Assembly (NCBI RefSeq): GCF_014203705.1
Contig: NZ_JACHJR010000001.1
Coordinates: forward strand, 744,001-808,000
Direction: 5' to 3'
Source: Kitasatospora gansuensis
GTDB taxonomy: Bacteria > Actinomycetota > Actinomycetes > Streptomycetales > Streptomycetaceae
Length of the DNA stretch: 64,000 nt
The notes under the pieces are model-generated. The model did not search any database. It was not told the DNA's origin and saw nothing but the letters and a program-made list of their open reading frames with translations. The position numbers were made by a program, and so were the translations under genes. Numbering within the stretch: position 1 is the stretch's first letter; every line of letters begins with the position of its first letter. This document shows positions 1-8,163 of the stretch, piece by piece.

Positions 1-134
1 GGCGCACGCTCGGGCGCACGGATGCGGCCCGGGCGCGCCTGGCGGCCGGCATCCAGCGCTGCCAACAGGCCGGACTGACCGAGGAGGCCCGCGAGTTGAC
101 GGCCGTTCGGGACCGGATGGCCGAGAACAGCTGA
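1..134 (+). CDS. C-terminal end of an unidentified protein (partial)
   Basis: An open frame (codons starting at base 3) enters from the left edge and stops at TGA 132-134. The 43 visible residues are rich in Ala, Arg, Glu and Leu with the pattern of an amphipathic helix pair (ending RDRMAENS), which would fit the last helices of a TPR-type domain, but that is only an impression. It is followed 20 bp later by a strong hairpin terminator, so this is a real gene end. Function cannot be assigned from this fragment. Confidence 0.6.
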   Translation, partial: RTLGRTDAARARLAAGIQRCQQAGLTEEARELTAVRDRMAENS

Positions 135-153
135 TCCTCTGTCTGCGCAGCAC

Positions 154-187
154 CGAAGGTCCGTGCCCCTCCGGGCACGGACCTTCG
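154..187 (+). terminator. Rho-independent-type hairpin after the first gene
   Basis: Perfect 14-bp inverted repeat (CGAAGGTCCGTGCC and its complement) around a 6-nt loop, 20 bp after the stop of the partial gene. No T-tract follows, as is usual in streptomycetes. Confidence 0.8.
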
Positions 188-311
188 GGCTGTCAAGACC
201 CGGGCCGGGTGGACGTTTGCGCACTCTGGAAGAAGTTTCGGGCGGTCCGACCTGGGCAGTCTGGTGCCCCCGACGCGAGTGCAACCCTCGCATCGCTCCC
301 CCGGAGGTCCC

Positions 312-896
312 ATGACCGAGCTGCTCAAGCCAGCCACCACCGCACAACCCAGAGGACTTCTGGACCAGTTGAACGGGCCACATCACCGGGCCGCCCTCAA
401 CGTCTTTCTGTTCATCGTCATCGCCCACTGGGCCGAACACCTCACCCAGGCGTACCAGATCTGGGTGCTCGACTGGCCGCTGCCCAAGTCCAAGGGCATG
501 CTCGGCCTGGCCTACCCCTGGCTGGTCACCTCCGAGTGGATGCACTACGGCTACGCGCTGATCATGCTGATCGGCCTGTTCACGCTGCGCCGGGGCTTCG
601 TCGGCCGGAACCGGGCCTGGTGGACAGCAGCGTTGGTGATCCAGTTCTGGCACCACATCGAGCACCTGCTGCTCTTCGTCCAGGCGCAGAGCGGGCACTT
701 CCTGTTCGGCAAGCCGGTGGCCACCAGCCTGCTCCAACTGGTGTTCCCCCGGGTCGAGTTGCACCTGTTCTACAACACCGTGGTGTTCCTGCCGATGGTG
801 ATCGCGATGTACCTGCACCTGCGGCCGAACGCCGCCGAGCTGGCCGAGTCCAGCTGCAGCTGCCATCCCGCCGAGCGCCAACTGGCCGACGCGTGA
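312..896 (+). CDS. Conserved multi-pass membrane protein, function unknown
   Basis: 194 aa from ATG 312, chosen because GGAGG at 303-307 sits 4 bp upstream; an in-frame earlier start at 264 lacks a site. At least four hydrophobic segments are visible (around residues 28-45, 65-95, 105-125 and 150-175). Many His and Trp lie near membrane edges (HWAEH, WHHIEH, ELHLF), a pattern that could bind metal or heme, but no known motif is complete. The C-terminus carries a Cys-containing tail (SCSCH). It overlaps or abuts a CopC-like gene, so a metal-related role is possible. I do not recognise the family by name. Confidence 0.8.
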   Translation: MTELLKPATTAQPRGLLDQLNGPHHRAALNVFLFIVIAHWAEHLTQAYQIWVLDWPLPKSKGMLGLAYPWLVTSEWMHYGYALIMLIGLFTLRRGFVGRNRAWWTAALVIQFWHHIEHLLLFVQAQSGHFLFGKPVATSLLQLVFPRVELHLFYNTVVFLPMVIAMYLHLRPNAAELAESSCSCHPAERQLADA

Positions 897-1471
897 CGGT
901 CGTTCCGGAAGGCCCGCACCGGTCCGGTGGACCGGTGCGGGCCTTCCGCTTCCAGATGGCGGCCGGGCTCGGCCTGCTGGTCGTCCTGCTGCTCTCGCTG
1001 GCCTGGGTGAGCTCGGCGGAGCCCGTCCGGCTGTCCGCCGCCGCCCCCGCCGACGGCAGCGCGGTCCAGACGGCGCCCGGCGAGGTCGTGCTGACCTTCG
1101 GCGGCGACCAGGGCATCGAGGCGGTCTTCCTGCGGGTGGCCGCCGAGGGCGGCCAGGAGGTCAACCGGGGCCCGGCCCGGGTGGACGGCCGCCGGGTGCT
1201 GGCGCCGGTCAGGATCACCGGCCCCGGCACCTATCTGACCACCTACCGCCTCACCCTGACCGGCGGCGGCGAGGTGTCCGGCGTGACCGCCTTCAGCGTC
1301 GGGCCGCCCGGCAGTGCCCCGGCCGCCGCCCAGGAGGAGTCGTCGCCGGGCCACGAGCACGGCTTCGAGGGTCCGATGAACGTGGCGCTGCTCGCCCTGG
1401 ACGCCGTCCTCGTGGTCGGCTCCCTGCTGCTGGTGCTCCGCCGGCCCCGCCGCCGGACCCCCGGACGCTGA
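893..1471 (+). CDS. CopC-domain protein, membrane anchored
   Basis: 192 aa if read from GTG 893, which overlaps the previous TGA. Starts at GTG 935 or ATG 956 are alternatives and would avoid translating the hairpin at 906-948. A signal-peptide-like stretch (about residues 22-42) is followed by a CopC-type beta sandwich (PADGSAVQTAPGEVVLTF), a linker with GHEHG, and a C-terminal helix ending in RRPRRR. CopC proteins bind copper in the periplasm or outside the membrane; the mature N-terminal His that ligates copper in the classic family is not present here, so copper binding is uncertain. Likely works with the upstream membrane protein. Confidence 0.75.
   Translation: MTVVPEGPHRSGGPVRAFRFQMAAGLGLLVVLLLSLAWVSSAEPVRLSAAAPADGSAVQTAPGEVVLTFGGDQGIEAVFLRVAAEGGQEVNRGPARVDGRRVLAPVRITGPGTYLTTYRLTLTGGGEVSGVTAFSVGPPGSAPAAAQEESSPGHEHGFEGPMNVALLALDAVLVVGSLLLVLRRPRRRTPGR
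906..948 (+). terminator. 20-bp perfect inverted repeat inside the CopC-like gene start
   Basis: Arms at 906-925 and 929-948 are perfectly complementary over 20 bp with a 3-nt loop. The position, 10 bp after the preceding stop codon, is that of a transcription terminator. It falls inside the longest reading of the next gene, which bears on where that gene starts. Confidence 0.7.
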
Positions 1472-1484
1472 GCGCACAGCGCCC

Positions 1485-1520
1485 CGGCGGGGCGCGCGAT
1501 ATGCCGTGCGCGCCCCGCCG
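1485..1520. terminator. Bidirectional hairpin between convergent genes
   Basis: 13-bp perfect arms (1485-1497 and 1508-1520) with a 10-nt loop, lying between the CopC-like gene and the convergent ABC permease gene. Confidence 0.8.
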
Positions 1521-1542
1521 AGACCCCACCGAGACCCCGGTG

Positions 1543-3849
1543 CTACTCCGTGTGCAGCACCCTCGCGATGGTCAGCCGCGCCGCCGACCGGGCCGGGACG
1601 TACGCGCCGAGCACCGCGATCACCACCCCCGCCAGGGCCAGCAGCAGGAGCTCCGGCAGGTGCCAGACGTCCTTCATCGCGGCCGGGAAGTCCACCGACC
1701 CGACGTTGTCCACCAGCACCCGGTGCGCGACCATCCCGAGCGGAATGCCGACCAGCCCGGCCAGCAGGCCCAGCACGGCCATCGAGGTCACGAACATCAC
1801 CGTGACCTGACGCGGCGTCATCCCGATCGACTTCAGCATGCCCAGGTCGCGACGGCGTTCCCTGGTGTTCAGCAGCACGGTGTTGAAGACACCGAGCGCG
1901 GCCACCACGGTGAGCAGCACGGTGAAGACCGAGGAGAAGCTCACCACGGTGTCGGCGGCCAGGTTCCCGTCGTCCACCACCCCGGGGTAGAGGCCGGGTT
2001 CGGCCGCCCGGACCGCGTCGAGGTACGCCTGCACATCCGTCCCGGGCTTCAGCCGGACGTCGTAGAAGGCCGCGTGGGCCGCCGGATCGAGCTCCTGCAG
2101 GGTGGCCCAGGTCGAGGACAGGAAGCGGGGGTCGCCGTCGATGGTCTTCCCGACCACGGTCGCGGACGTCTGCCGCCCGTCCAGCCCCAGGGTGACCCGG
2201 TCGCCGACCGCGAGACCGCGCTGGCTCAGGAAGGACGGCGAGGCCGCCAGCTCCCCCGCCCCGGTGGCCGGCCGGCCCTCGGCGATCTGCCGGACGGCAC
2301 CCGGGTCCTGGTCGCCCCGGACGAAGAACCCGGCACTCGGCTGCTGGTACCCGGCCAGCGTGACCTGGCTGATCGCCTGCGCGTCCACCCGCTCCGCGCC
2401 GGGCAACGAGCGCAGCAGCGCCTCCATCTGAGTATCAGTCAGCTTCGGTTCGGTCTGCTCGAACGCGGCCCGCCCCACCCGGATGTCCAGCCGGACCCCG
2501 CCGTCGCTCCGGCCGGCCTCCGCGTACTGCACCATGGTGCTGGTCAGCCCCGTGGTCAGGGTCACCGTGGTGACGCCGAGCAGGATCGCCGCCACCGTGA
2601 GCGCGGTCCTGGCGGGCCGGGCGAACGGCTGGCCGAGCCCCAGGCTGACCGCTCGCGGCAGCCGGGTGCCGCCGAGCGCCCGCTGCACCCGCAGCCCGCG
2701 GCCGGAGCGCGGCGCGCTCCCCGCGCTGATCGCCTGCGCCGCCGAGAGCCGGTGCGCCCGCAGCGCCGGGAGCAGCGCGGCCACCGCCACCAGCGCGGGC
2801 AGGCCGAGCAGGCAGACCAGGTACACCCAGGGGCTGACCTCGATCACCGCCGTCCCGCGCATCACCCCCTGGAACGCCACCCGCAGCACCGGCTGCGCCA
2901 GCGCCGCGCCGAGCAGCGTCCCCAGCACCGCGCCGATCACCGCGGGCAGCGAGACCATCGCCAGGTACACCGCCACCACCTGGTTCGGGGTGAACCCGAG
3001 CGCCTTGAGCACCCCGATGTGCCGGAAGCCGGAGACCACCGCCCCGCTCACCACGTTGGCCACGATCAGCGCCGAGACCAGCAGGCCGAGCACCCCGAAC
3101 AGCGCCATGAACGGCAGGTACGCCTTGGCCGTACCGGAGAACGCCTCCTCCAGCGAGGCCGAGGACCGCGCCGCCGTCCTGGCCTCGGCGGGCAGCCCGG
3201 CCGTGGCACTCGCCAGGCCGCCGGCCAACTGATCCGCCGACCCGGCCGCGTCGAAGCGGTAGAGCATCTGACGGGAGGTCGGGTGCAGCGCGGCCATCTG
3301 CTCGGGGGTCACCCAGGCGTCGGCGGAGCTGCTCATGCTCGAGTAGACGCCGACCACGGTCAGTTCCGGGCCGTCCACCAGCTGGACCTTCGACCCCATC
3401 AGCTCGGGGTGGACCAGGTCGCCGTCCGTGTTCAGCACGATCTCGCCGGGCGCGGTCGCCCAGCGGCCGTCCCGCAGCTCCGGCCGGTCCACCGGACCGC
3501 CCGGGTCGGCCCGGCCCACCACCCGGAACGCGCCACCGCCCACGCCGGGCAGGGTCTTCACCAGCCGGGTCGTGACCTGGTCGAACGGGCCCGCCGCCGC
3601 CTCGACCCCGGGTCGGCCCGCGGTCTCGGCGAGCTGACCGGCCGTCACCTTGCCGGCGTCGAAGAGCACCGCCTGATGGGCACCGTGCTGTTTCTCGAAC
3701 GCCCGGTCGAAGGGGTTGGAGACCGCGTCCAGCAGCCCGAGGGCCAGCAGCACGGTCGCGGTGGAGCAGAACACCACCAGTCCGATCACCAGCGTCTGCA
3801 GCCGGCGCCGCTGCACCGCCGCCCGCGCGGCCCGCCACACCGCGCTCAT
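1543..3849 (-). CDS. ABC transporter permease, FtsX/MacB type
   Basis: 768 aa, the usual size of two-module FtsX-family permeases in actinomycetes. There is an N-terminal membrane helix (RRLQTLVIGLVVFCST), an extracytoplasmic MacB-like domain, a three-helix FtsX block near residues 230-360, a second N-terminal-type helix and periplasmic domain, and a final FtsX block near residues 630-760. The start ATG overlaps the stop of the ATPase gene by 4 bp (ATGA), so the two are translationally coupled. Likely exports or extracts a lipid, peptide or drug. The divergent two-component system at 4695-6193 is a plausible regulator. Confidence 0.93.
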   Translation of the reverse strand: MSAVWRAARAAVQRRRLQTLVIGLVVFCSTATVLLALGLLDAVSNPFDRAFEKQHGAHQAVLFDAGKVTAGQLAETAGRPGVEAAAGPFDQVTTRLVKTLPGVGGGAFRVVGRADPGGPVDRPELRDGRWATAPGEIVLNTDGDLVHPELMGSKVQLVDGPELTVVGVYSSMSSSADAWVTPEQMAALHPTSRQMLYRFDAAGSADQLAGGLASATAGLPAEARTAARSSASLEEAFSGTAKAYLPFMALFGVLGLLVSALIVANVVSGAVVSGFRHIGVLKALGFTPNQVVAVYLAMVSLPAVIGAVLGTLLGAALAQPVLRVAFQGVMRGTAVIEVSPWVYLVCLLGLPALVAVAALLPALRAHRLSAAQAISAGSAPRSGRGLRVQRALGGTRLPRAVSLGLGQPFARPARTALTVAAILLGVTTVTLTTGLTSTMVQYAEAGRSDGGVRLDIRVGRAAFEQTEPKLTDTQMEALLRSLPGAERVDAQAISQVTLAGYQQPSAGFFVRGDQDPGAVRQIAEGRPATGAGELAASPSFLSQRGLAVGDRVTLGLDGRQTSATVVGKTIDGDPRFLSSTWATLQELDPAAHAAFYDVRLKPGTDVQAYLDAVRAAEPGLYPGVVDDGNLAADTVVSFSSVFTVLLTVVAALGVFNTVLLNTRERRRDLGMLKSIGMTPRQVTVMFVTSMAVLGLLAGLVGIPLGMVAHRVLVDNVGSVDFPAAMKDVWHLPELLLLALAGVVIAVLGAYVPARSAARLTIARVLHTE

Positions 3850-4556
3850 GCCTGCCGCCCCAGCGCGCGCTCGCGGGCCACCCGGCCGTCGGCGAACTCC
3901 ACCAGCCGGCTCGCGCAGCGGTCCGCCAGCTTCGGGTCGTGGGTGACGATCAGCAGGGTCTGGCCGATCTGGTTGAGGTCGATCAGCAGGTCCATCACCT
4001 GCTCGCCGGAGCGGCTGTCCAGCGCGCCGGTCGGCTCGTCGGCCAGCAGCAGCGCCGGACGGTTCATCAGCGCCCGGGCCACCGCGACCCGCTGGCGCTC
4101 GCCGCCGCTGAGCGCGGCCGGGTAGGTGTTGCGGCGGTCGGCGATGCCGAGCTCGTCGAGCAGTTCGAGGGCGCGGTGCCTGGCCTGCTTGGCCGAGGTG
4201 CCGGTGAGCTGGGCGGCCAGCGCGACGTTGTCCAGCGCCGGCAGGTCGTCCAGCAGGTTGAAGAACTGGAAGATCATCCCGATCTGCCGCCGCCGGAACA
4301 GCGCCAGGCCGGTCTCGTTCAGCCCGCCCAGGTCGTGGCCGTTCACCCGCACCGTGCCCGCGCTCGGCCGGTCCAGGCCCGCCACCATGTTGAGCAGGGT
4401 GGACTTGCCGCAGCCCGAGGGCCCCATCACCGCGACCGCCTCGCCCGCCCGGATCTCCAGCGACACCCCGTCCAGGGCCTTCAGGTCGCCGTACTCCTTG
4501 TGCACGCCGTCGAGGTGCACGACGACCTGCCGGTCGCTGTCGTGATCAGTAGTCAT
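3846..4556 (-). CDS. ABC transporter ATP-binding protein, MacB/LolD type
   Basis: 236 aa with Walker A GPSGCGKST at 45-53, a Q loop, signature LSGGERQ, and Walker B LLLADEPTGALD. The TGALDSRSG sequence after Walker B is typical of the LolD/MacB subfamily. First gene of the transporter pair and divergent from the sensor kinase gene; the shared 138-bp gap should hold both promoters. Confidence 0.95.
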   Translation of the reverse strand: MTTDHDSDRQVVVHLDGVHKEYGDLKALDGVSLEIRAGEAVAVMGPSGCGKSTLLNMVAGLDRPSAGTVRVNGHDLGGLNETGLALFRRRQIGMIFQFFNLLDDLPALDNVALAAQLTGTSAKQARHRALELLDELGIADRRNTYPAALSGGERQRVAVARALMNRPALLLADEPTGALDSRSGEQVMDLLIDLNQIGQTLLIVTHDPKLADRCASRLVEFADGRVARERALGRQA

Positions 4557-4694
4557 GACCGGAAACCTACGAGCCGCAGCGGGGCGGGAGCGTCCCTCCC
4601 CGGGTGTAATCCCGACGGCCCGTCATCCCACGGATGTACGGCGCTGCACCGGCCGGTTGATGCCGATCATGACCGGACCTGCGAGGATGCTCGG

Positions 4695-5510
4695 GTGTGG
4701 GGACCGGGAACTGCTTGGTTGACGGCCGCGCTGGTGGCCACGGGGGGCACCGCCGGCTGGCTCGGCCTTGCCCTGGTACGGGCCCGTCGACGGTACCGGA
4801 CGGCGCTGGAGCAGCGCGGCTGGCTGCTGGAGCGCGAGCGGGCCAGCGCGGCCGACGCCGCCGTGGACGCGGAACGGACCCGGATCGCCGGGGAGCTGCA
4901 CGACATCGTCAGCCACAACGTGAGCCTGATGGTGGTTCAGGCCGGGGCCGCCCGCGAGGTGCTGGCCACCCTGCCGGACCAGGCCGCCACCGCGATGGCC
5001 GCCGTGGAGGCGGCCGGGCGGGACACCATGACCGAACTGCGCCACCTGCTGGGCCTGCTGGCCCCCGCCGCCGACGGCTCGGACTCCGCTCCGGCGGGCC
5101 CGCTCACCCCGCAGCCCGGCCTGGCCGGACTGAACCGGCTGGTGGACCGGATCGCCTTCGCGGGCCTGCCGGTCGAGGTCCGGATCTCCGGCGAGCCCCG
5201 GCCGCTGCCCGCCGGGATCGACGTGACGGCCTACCGGATCGTCCAGGAGGCCCTGACCAATGCGCTCAAACACGGGGACGGAGTGAAAGCCGAGGTGACG
5301 GTGCGTTATGCCGACCACAGTCTGCGGGTCGAGGTGCTGAGCACCGGGTCCGGAACGCCCGCCACCACCCGCGCCTCGGCCGACGGGGCCGGGCGCGGGC
5401 TGCTCGGCCTGCGCGAGCGGGTCGCCGTCTACGGCGGTGACCTGGACGCCCGCCGCCGCCTCGGCGGTGGCTTCCGGGTCCGCGCCCGGATACCGCTGGA
5501 CCGGCCGTGA
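4695..5510 (+). CDS. Two-component sensor histidine kinase (HisKA_3 type)
   Basis: 271 aa from GTG 4695. Only one membrane helix is visible (residues 7-28), so there is no extracellular sensor domain and it may sense within the membrane or through the neighbouring transporter. The phosphoacceptor is H69 in GELHDIVSHNVSL, and the ATP-binding N box is EALTNALKHG. Its stop overlaps the start of the response regulator gene (GTGA). Divergent from the ABC exporter, an arrangement common for cell-envelope or peptide stress systems. Confidence 0.9.
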   Translation: MWGPGTAWLTAALVATGGTAGWLGLALVRARRRYRTALEQRGWLLERERASAADAAVDAERTRIAGELHDIVSHNVSLMVVQAGAAREVLATLPDQAATAMAAVEAAGRDTMTELRHLLGLLAPAADGSDSAPAGPLTPQPGLAGLNRLVDRIAFAGLPVEVRISGEPRPLPAGIDVTAYRIVQEALTNALKHGDGVKAEVTVRYADHSLRVEVLSTGSGTPATTRASADGAGRGLLGLRERVAVYGGDLDARRRLGGGFRVRARIPLDRP

Positions 5511-6193
5511 CCGGGCCCCTCGCCGGCCCCCGGGTGGTGATCGCGGACGACCAGGAACTGGTCCGCACCGGCTTCCGGATGATCCTCACCGCCCGCGGCA
5601 TCGACGTGGTCGGCGAGGCCGCCGACGGTGCCGAGGCGGTCGCGGCGGTGCGGCAACTGCGGCCGGACGTCGTCCTGCTGGACATCCGGATGCCGGTGAT
5701 GGACGGTCTGGAGGCGGCCCGCCGGATCCTCGCCGACGCCCCCGACTGCCGGGTGATCATGCTGACCACCTTCGACCTGGACCACTACGTCTACACGGCG
5801 CTGGCCCTGGGCGCGAGCGGCTTCCTGCTCAAGGACGTCACCTCCGAACACCTCGCCAACGCCGTCCGCCTGGTCGGCACCGGCGACGCCCTGCTCGCCC
5901 CCTCCATCACCCGCCGCCTGGTGGAACGCTTCGCCGCCGCGACCCCCGCCCCGGCCACCCCGGCCGTCCACCGCGACCTGGCCCAGCTGACGGCCCGTGA
6001 GCTCGAGGTGCTCACCCTGATGGGCGGCGGCCTCTCCAACGCCGAACTGGCCAGGACCCTGACCCTGAGCGAGGCCACCGTGAAGACCCACGTGGCCCGG
6101 ATCTTCGCCAAGCTCTCACTCCGCGACCGCGCCCAGGCCGTGGTCGTCGCGTACGAGACCGGCCTGGTCGCCCCGGGCGGCAACGACCTCTAG
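5507..6193 (+). CDS. NarL/FixJ-family response regulator
   Basis: 228 aa from GTG 5507, coupled to the kinase. Receiver domain has D15/D16 and the phosphoacceptor D59 (LLDIRMP), followed by a LuxR-type helix-turn-helix (LTARELEVLTLM to TVKTHVARI). Its TAG stop lies exactly in the CTAG target duplication of the adjacent insertion sequence; removing the element restores CTC-TAG, so the gene is intact. Likely controls the divergent ABC transporter. Confidence 0.92.
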   Translation: MTGPLAGPRVVIADDQELVRTGFRMILTARGIDVVGEAADGAEAVAAVRQLRPDVVLLDIRMPVMDGLEAARRILADAPDCRVIMLTTFDLDHYVYTALALGASGFLLKDVTSEHLANAVRLVGTGDALLAPSITRRLVERFAAATPAPATPAVHRDLAQLTARELEVLTLMGGGLSNAELARTLTLSEATVKTHVARIFAKLSLRDRAQAVVVAYETGLVAPGGNDL

Positions 6194-6325
6194 ACGAGTA
6201 GATCCGATGTGACGGTGGCCGAAGTCTCATGATCGCGCGGTTGAAGGGCCGGCCAGACCGATCAGGCCAATCACCTCGCGGTTATGGTTTGGTGGGTCCA
6301 CCGAGGTCATGAAATGGAGGGGCTC

Positions 6326-6820
6326 ATGACGGTCGAGCAACAGTGGCTGCTGGACGAGACTCCCTGGCCAGAGCAGGCCACCCTGGCTTACGGCGAGTTG
6401 GTGGAACTGACGACGCCGCATCCGCCAGTTCCGAGTCTGGGTTGGCTCGGGCCGGAGATCGTGGGCAGCCGTGGTGTGGTCGTTGGGTGTGTCATCAAGC
6501 AGGACGAGCGCGACGGCCACGTCGGGCCGATCTACTCGGTGGAGACCGAGGACGGCAGTCCCTGGGGGCTACGGCCGGAGTTCCTGATCCCCAGGGGACG
6601 ACTCCATCCCGACATGCCGCCCCGCTATCGCAGCGACCTGCCCGACGGAACCCGCGTCCGAATCCGCACTGAGTCGGACTCACCGAGCGAGACGACGGAA
6701 GCTGTCGGGGAGGTCGCCGGGGTCTGGTGGACGACGTCCTTGGAGCCACCGAAGGGCTACATCGTGCAGGTTGGCGACCACGAATACTGCGTGACCCCAG
6801 AGCAGGCCGAGGTCCTCTGA
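6326..6820 (+). CDS. Passenger protein of the insertion sequence, unknown function
   Basis: 164 aa from ATG 6326, chosen because GGAGG at 6316-6320 is 5 bp upstream; ATG 6314 in the same frame lacks that spacing. No signal peptide or membrane segment. The sequence is acidic with scattered Trp and Pro (TPWPEQATLAYGELVEL; VGEVAGVWW) and looks like a small all-beta, SH3-like fold, but no family is recognised. It lies within the terminal repeats and converges on the transposase gene with 38 bp between stops. The real role in the element, if any, is unknown. Confidence 0.7.
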   Translation: MTVEQQWLLDETPWPEQATLAYGELVELTTPHPPVPSLGWLGPEIVGSRGVVVGCVIKQDERDGHVGPIYSVETEDGSPWGLRPEFLIPRGRLHPDMPPRYRSDLPDGTRVRIRTESDSPSETTEAVGEVAGVWWTTSLEPPKGYIVQVGDHEYCVTPEQAEVL

Positions 6821-6858
6821 CTCGGCGAGAGCCTGCCTGCGGTCACTGCCGGATGCCG

Positions 6859-7752
6859 TCAGTGGTCGAACGCGATCAGCGAGCGCGTGACGGGTGCGCC
6901 GGTCCGGTTGTTGTGCCAGATGGCGGTGGCCATCGCCAGGACTCGCTGGGCCACCCGGATCGCGACGCCCTCGAAGGTCCGCCCGCCGTGTTGTTCCAGG
7001 TCGAGCTGCCCTTTGAGGGTGTCGTTGACCGACTCGATCAGCTGGCGGACCTTCTTGAGCATCGGCTCGCCGAACCGCTTCTTCTCGCGTTTGAACGAGG
7101 GCCGCAGCAACTCGACGCCGAGCTCGGCGAGTTCACGCTCGAATGTCTTCGAGGCGAAGCCCTTGTCCGAGATGAGCACCATGCCCTCGCGGCGGGCGAC
7201 CAGCTCCGCATCGACTTCGAGCATCGCGGCCAGCACCTCCCGCTCATCCAGCTTCGGGTTCGCCAGCGCCCACAGGATTGGCATGCCGGCCGGCGTGCAC
7301 ACGAGATACAGACGAAGGCCCCAGAAAAAGCGGGAGTGAGAGGCGCAGTAGCCGTAGCCGGCCCAGCCCGCCATGTTCGAACGCTGGACGGTCGGGCGCG
7401 ACATGCCGCACGGCACCGGCGTGGAGTCGGTGATCCACACCGTGTCCGTCCAGAAGTCGCTATCCCGGGCCAGTTCCCGGATCACGCGCTTTACCAGCGG
7501 CAGTGCCGAACGGAGTCGCTTGTTGTAGCCCGCGCGCTGGGGAAGGTACGGGAACATGCCGGACAGGCGCTTGTGCGCGTAGCGCAGCCAGCGGGCCTCG
7601 GAGTGGTACCCGAGCAGGGCCTGGGCCACCGCGAGGCAGACGAGTTCAGAGTCGCTGAGCAGGGGCGGGCGGCCCAGCCATCGCGTTCCTCCGATCTCGT
7701 CGTCGATCTTCACGTAAAGTGCGGTCAAGAGGGTGTTCAGGTCGGTCGTCAC
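6859..7752 (-). CDS. IS982-family DDE transposase
   Basis: 297 aa from GTG 7752, full length for the family. The N-terminal LSDSELVCLAVAQALLG block, the catalytic region WITDSTPVPCG (first Asp), a second Asp in LISDKGFASK, and the C-terminal Glu in LIESVNDTLKGQL are all present, so the enzyme looks intact. It catalyses cut-and-paste or copy-type transposition by acting on the 14-bp ends. Its start is 57 bp inside the right end of the element. Confidence 0.92.
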   Translation of the reverse strand: MTTDLNTLLTALYVKIDDEIGGTRWLGRPPLLSDSELVCLAVAQALLGYHSEARWLRYAHKRLSGMFPYLPQRAGYNKRLRSALPLVKRVIRELARDSDFWTDTVWITDSTPVPCGMSRPTVQRSNMAGWAGYGYCASHSRFFWGLRLYLVCTPAGMPILWALANPKLDEREVLAAMLEVDAELVARREGMVLISDKGFASKTFERELAELGVELLRPSFKREKKRFGEPMLKKVRQLIESVNDTLKGQLDLEQHGGRTFEGVAIRVAQRVLAMATAIWHNNRTGAPVTRSLIAFDH

Positions 7753-7801
7753 AAACTGATCTTGGACGCCCTCGACCCTTTGGCGGGACCGAACTTCGGA
7801 T

Positions 7802-8161
7802 CTACTCGTCTAGGTCCCGCGGCGAACCTTCGACGCTCTCACGGAGGCGGCTGACTTCGGCGGTCAGTTCGTCCACGCGGCGGTTGAGGGCCTGAATGCA
7901 GACCAGGGATACGCCGAGACCGTCGACGACGGGGATGGTGGTGTCGTCCCGGTTGAGGCCGAAGGCGGCGTGCCAGTCCTGGGCCATCGGCCCGAGGTGG
8001 CGCACGTCTTCGGGTTCCCACAGGTAGCGCCAGGTGCTGACGGGCAGCGCGGCCACGGTCTCCAGGACCGCATATCCGTTGACCGCGCTGCCCGGGGCCG
8101 CAACGCCACGCTCCCGGGCGCTGCGGTCAGCCGTCCGGGAGCGGCGGCGGAAGACGCGCAC
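7802..8161 (-). pseudogene. S74 intramolecular chaperone domain, C-terminal part, out of frame with upstream half
   Basis: 119 codons from GTG 8161. Contains the conserved part of the S74/endosialidase-tail chaperone (LPVSTWRYLWEPEDVRHLGP, then MAQDWHAAFGL) and a final coiled coil (ALNRRVDELTAEVSRLRE). The first part of this domain (FSDRGLKKDVVPV) is at the end of the upstream reading frame, in a different phase. The last residues DE and the stop come from the insertion sequence end. It is best read as the broken 3' half of 8164-8679. A programmed frameshift or a sequencing error would look the same. Confidence 0.6.
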
Positions 8162-8163
8162 CG

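Larger units (their letters stand above)
6194..7809. mobile_element. IS982-like insertion sequence with a passenger gene
   Basis: 1616 bp bounded by 14-bp perfect terminal inverted repeats (ACGAGTAGATCCGA at 6194-6207 and its complement at 7796-7809). CTAG is duplicated at 6190-6193 and 7810-7813. IS982 elements start with AC and are usually near 1 kb; this one is longer because it carries a second gene (6326-6820) beside the transposase (6859-7752). No further copy of the end repeat lies between the two genes. The CTAG duplication is palindromic, so part of the apparent repeat could instead be target sequence. Confidence 0.8.

Noticed and set aside
1501..4125. Plus-strand frame of 874 codons
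   Set aside because: Antisense to the ABC permease; composition typical of a GC-rich shadow.
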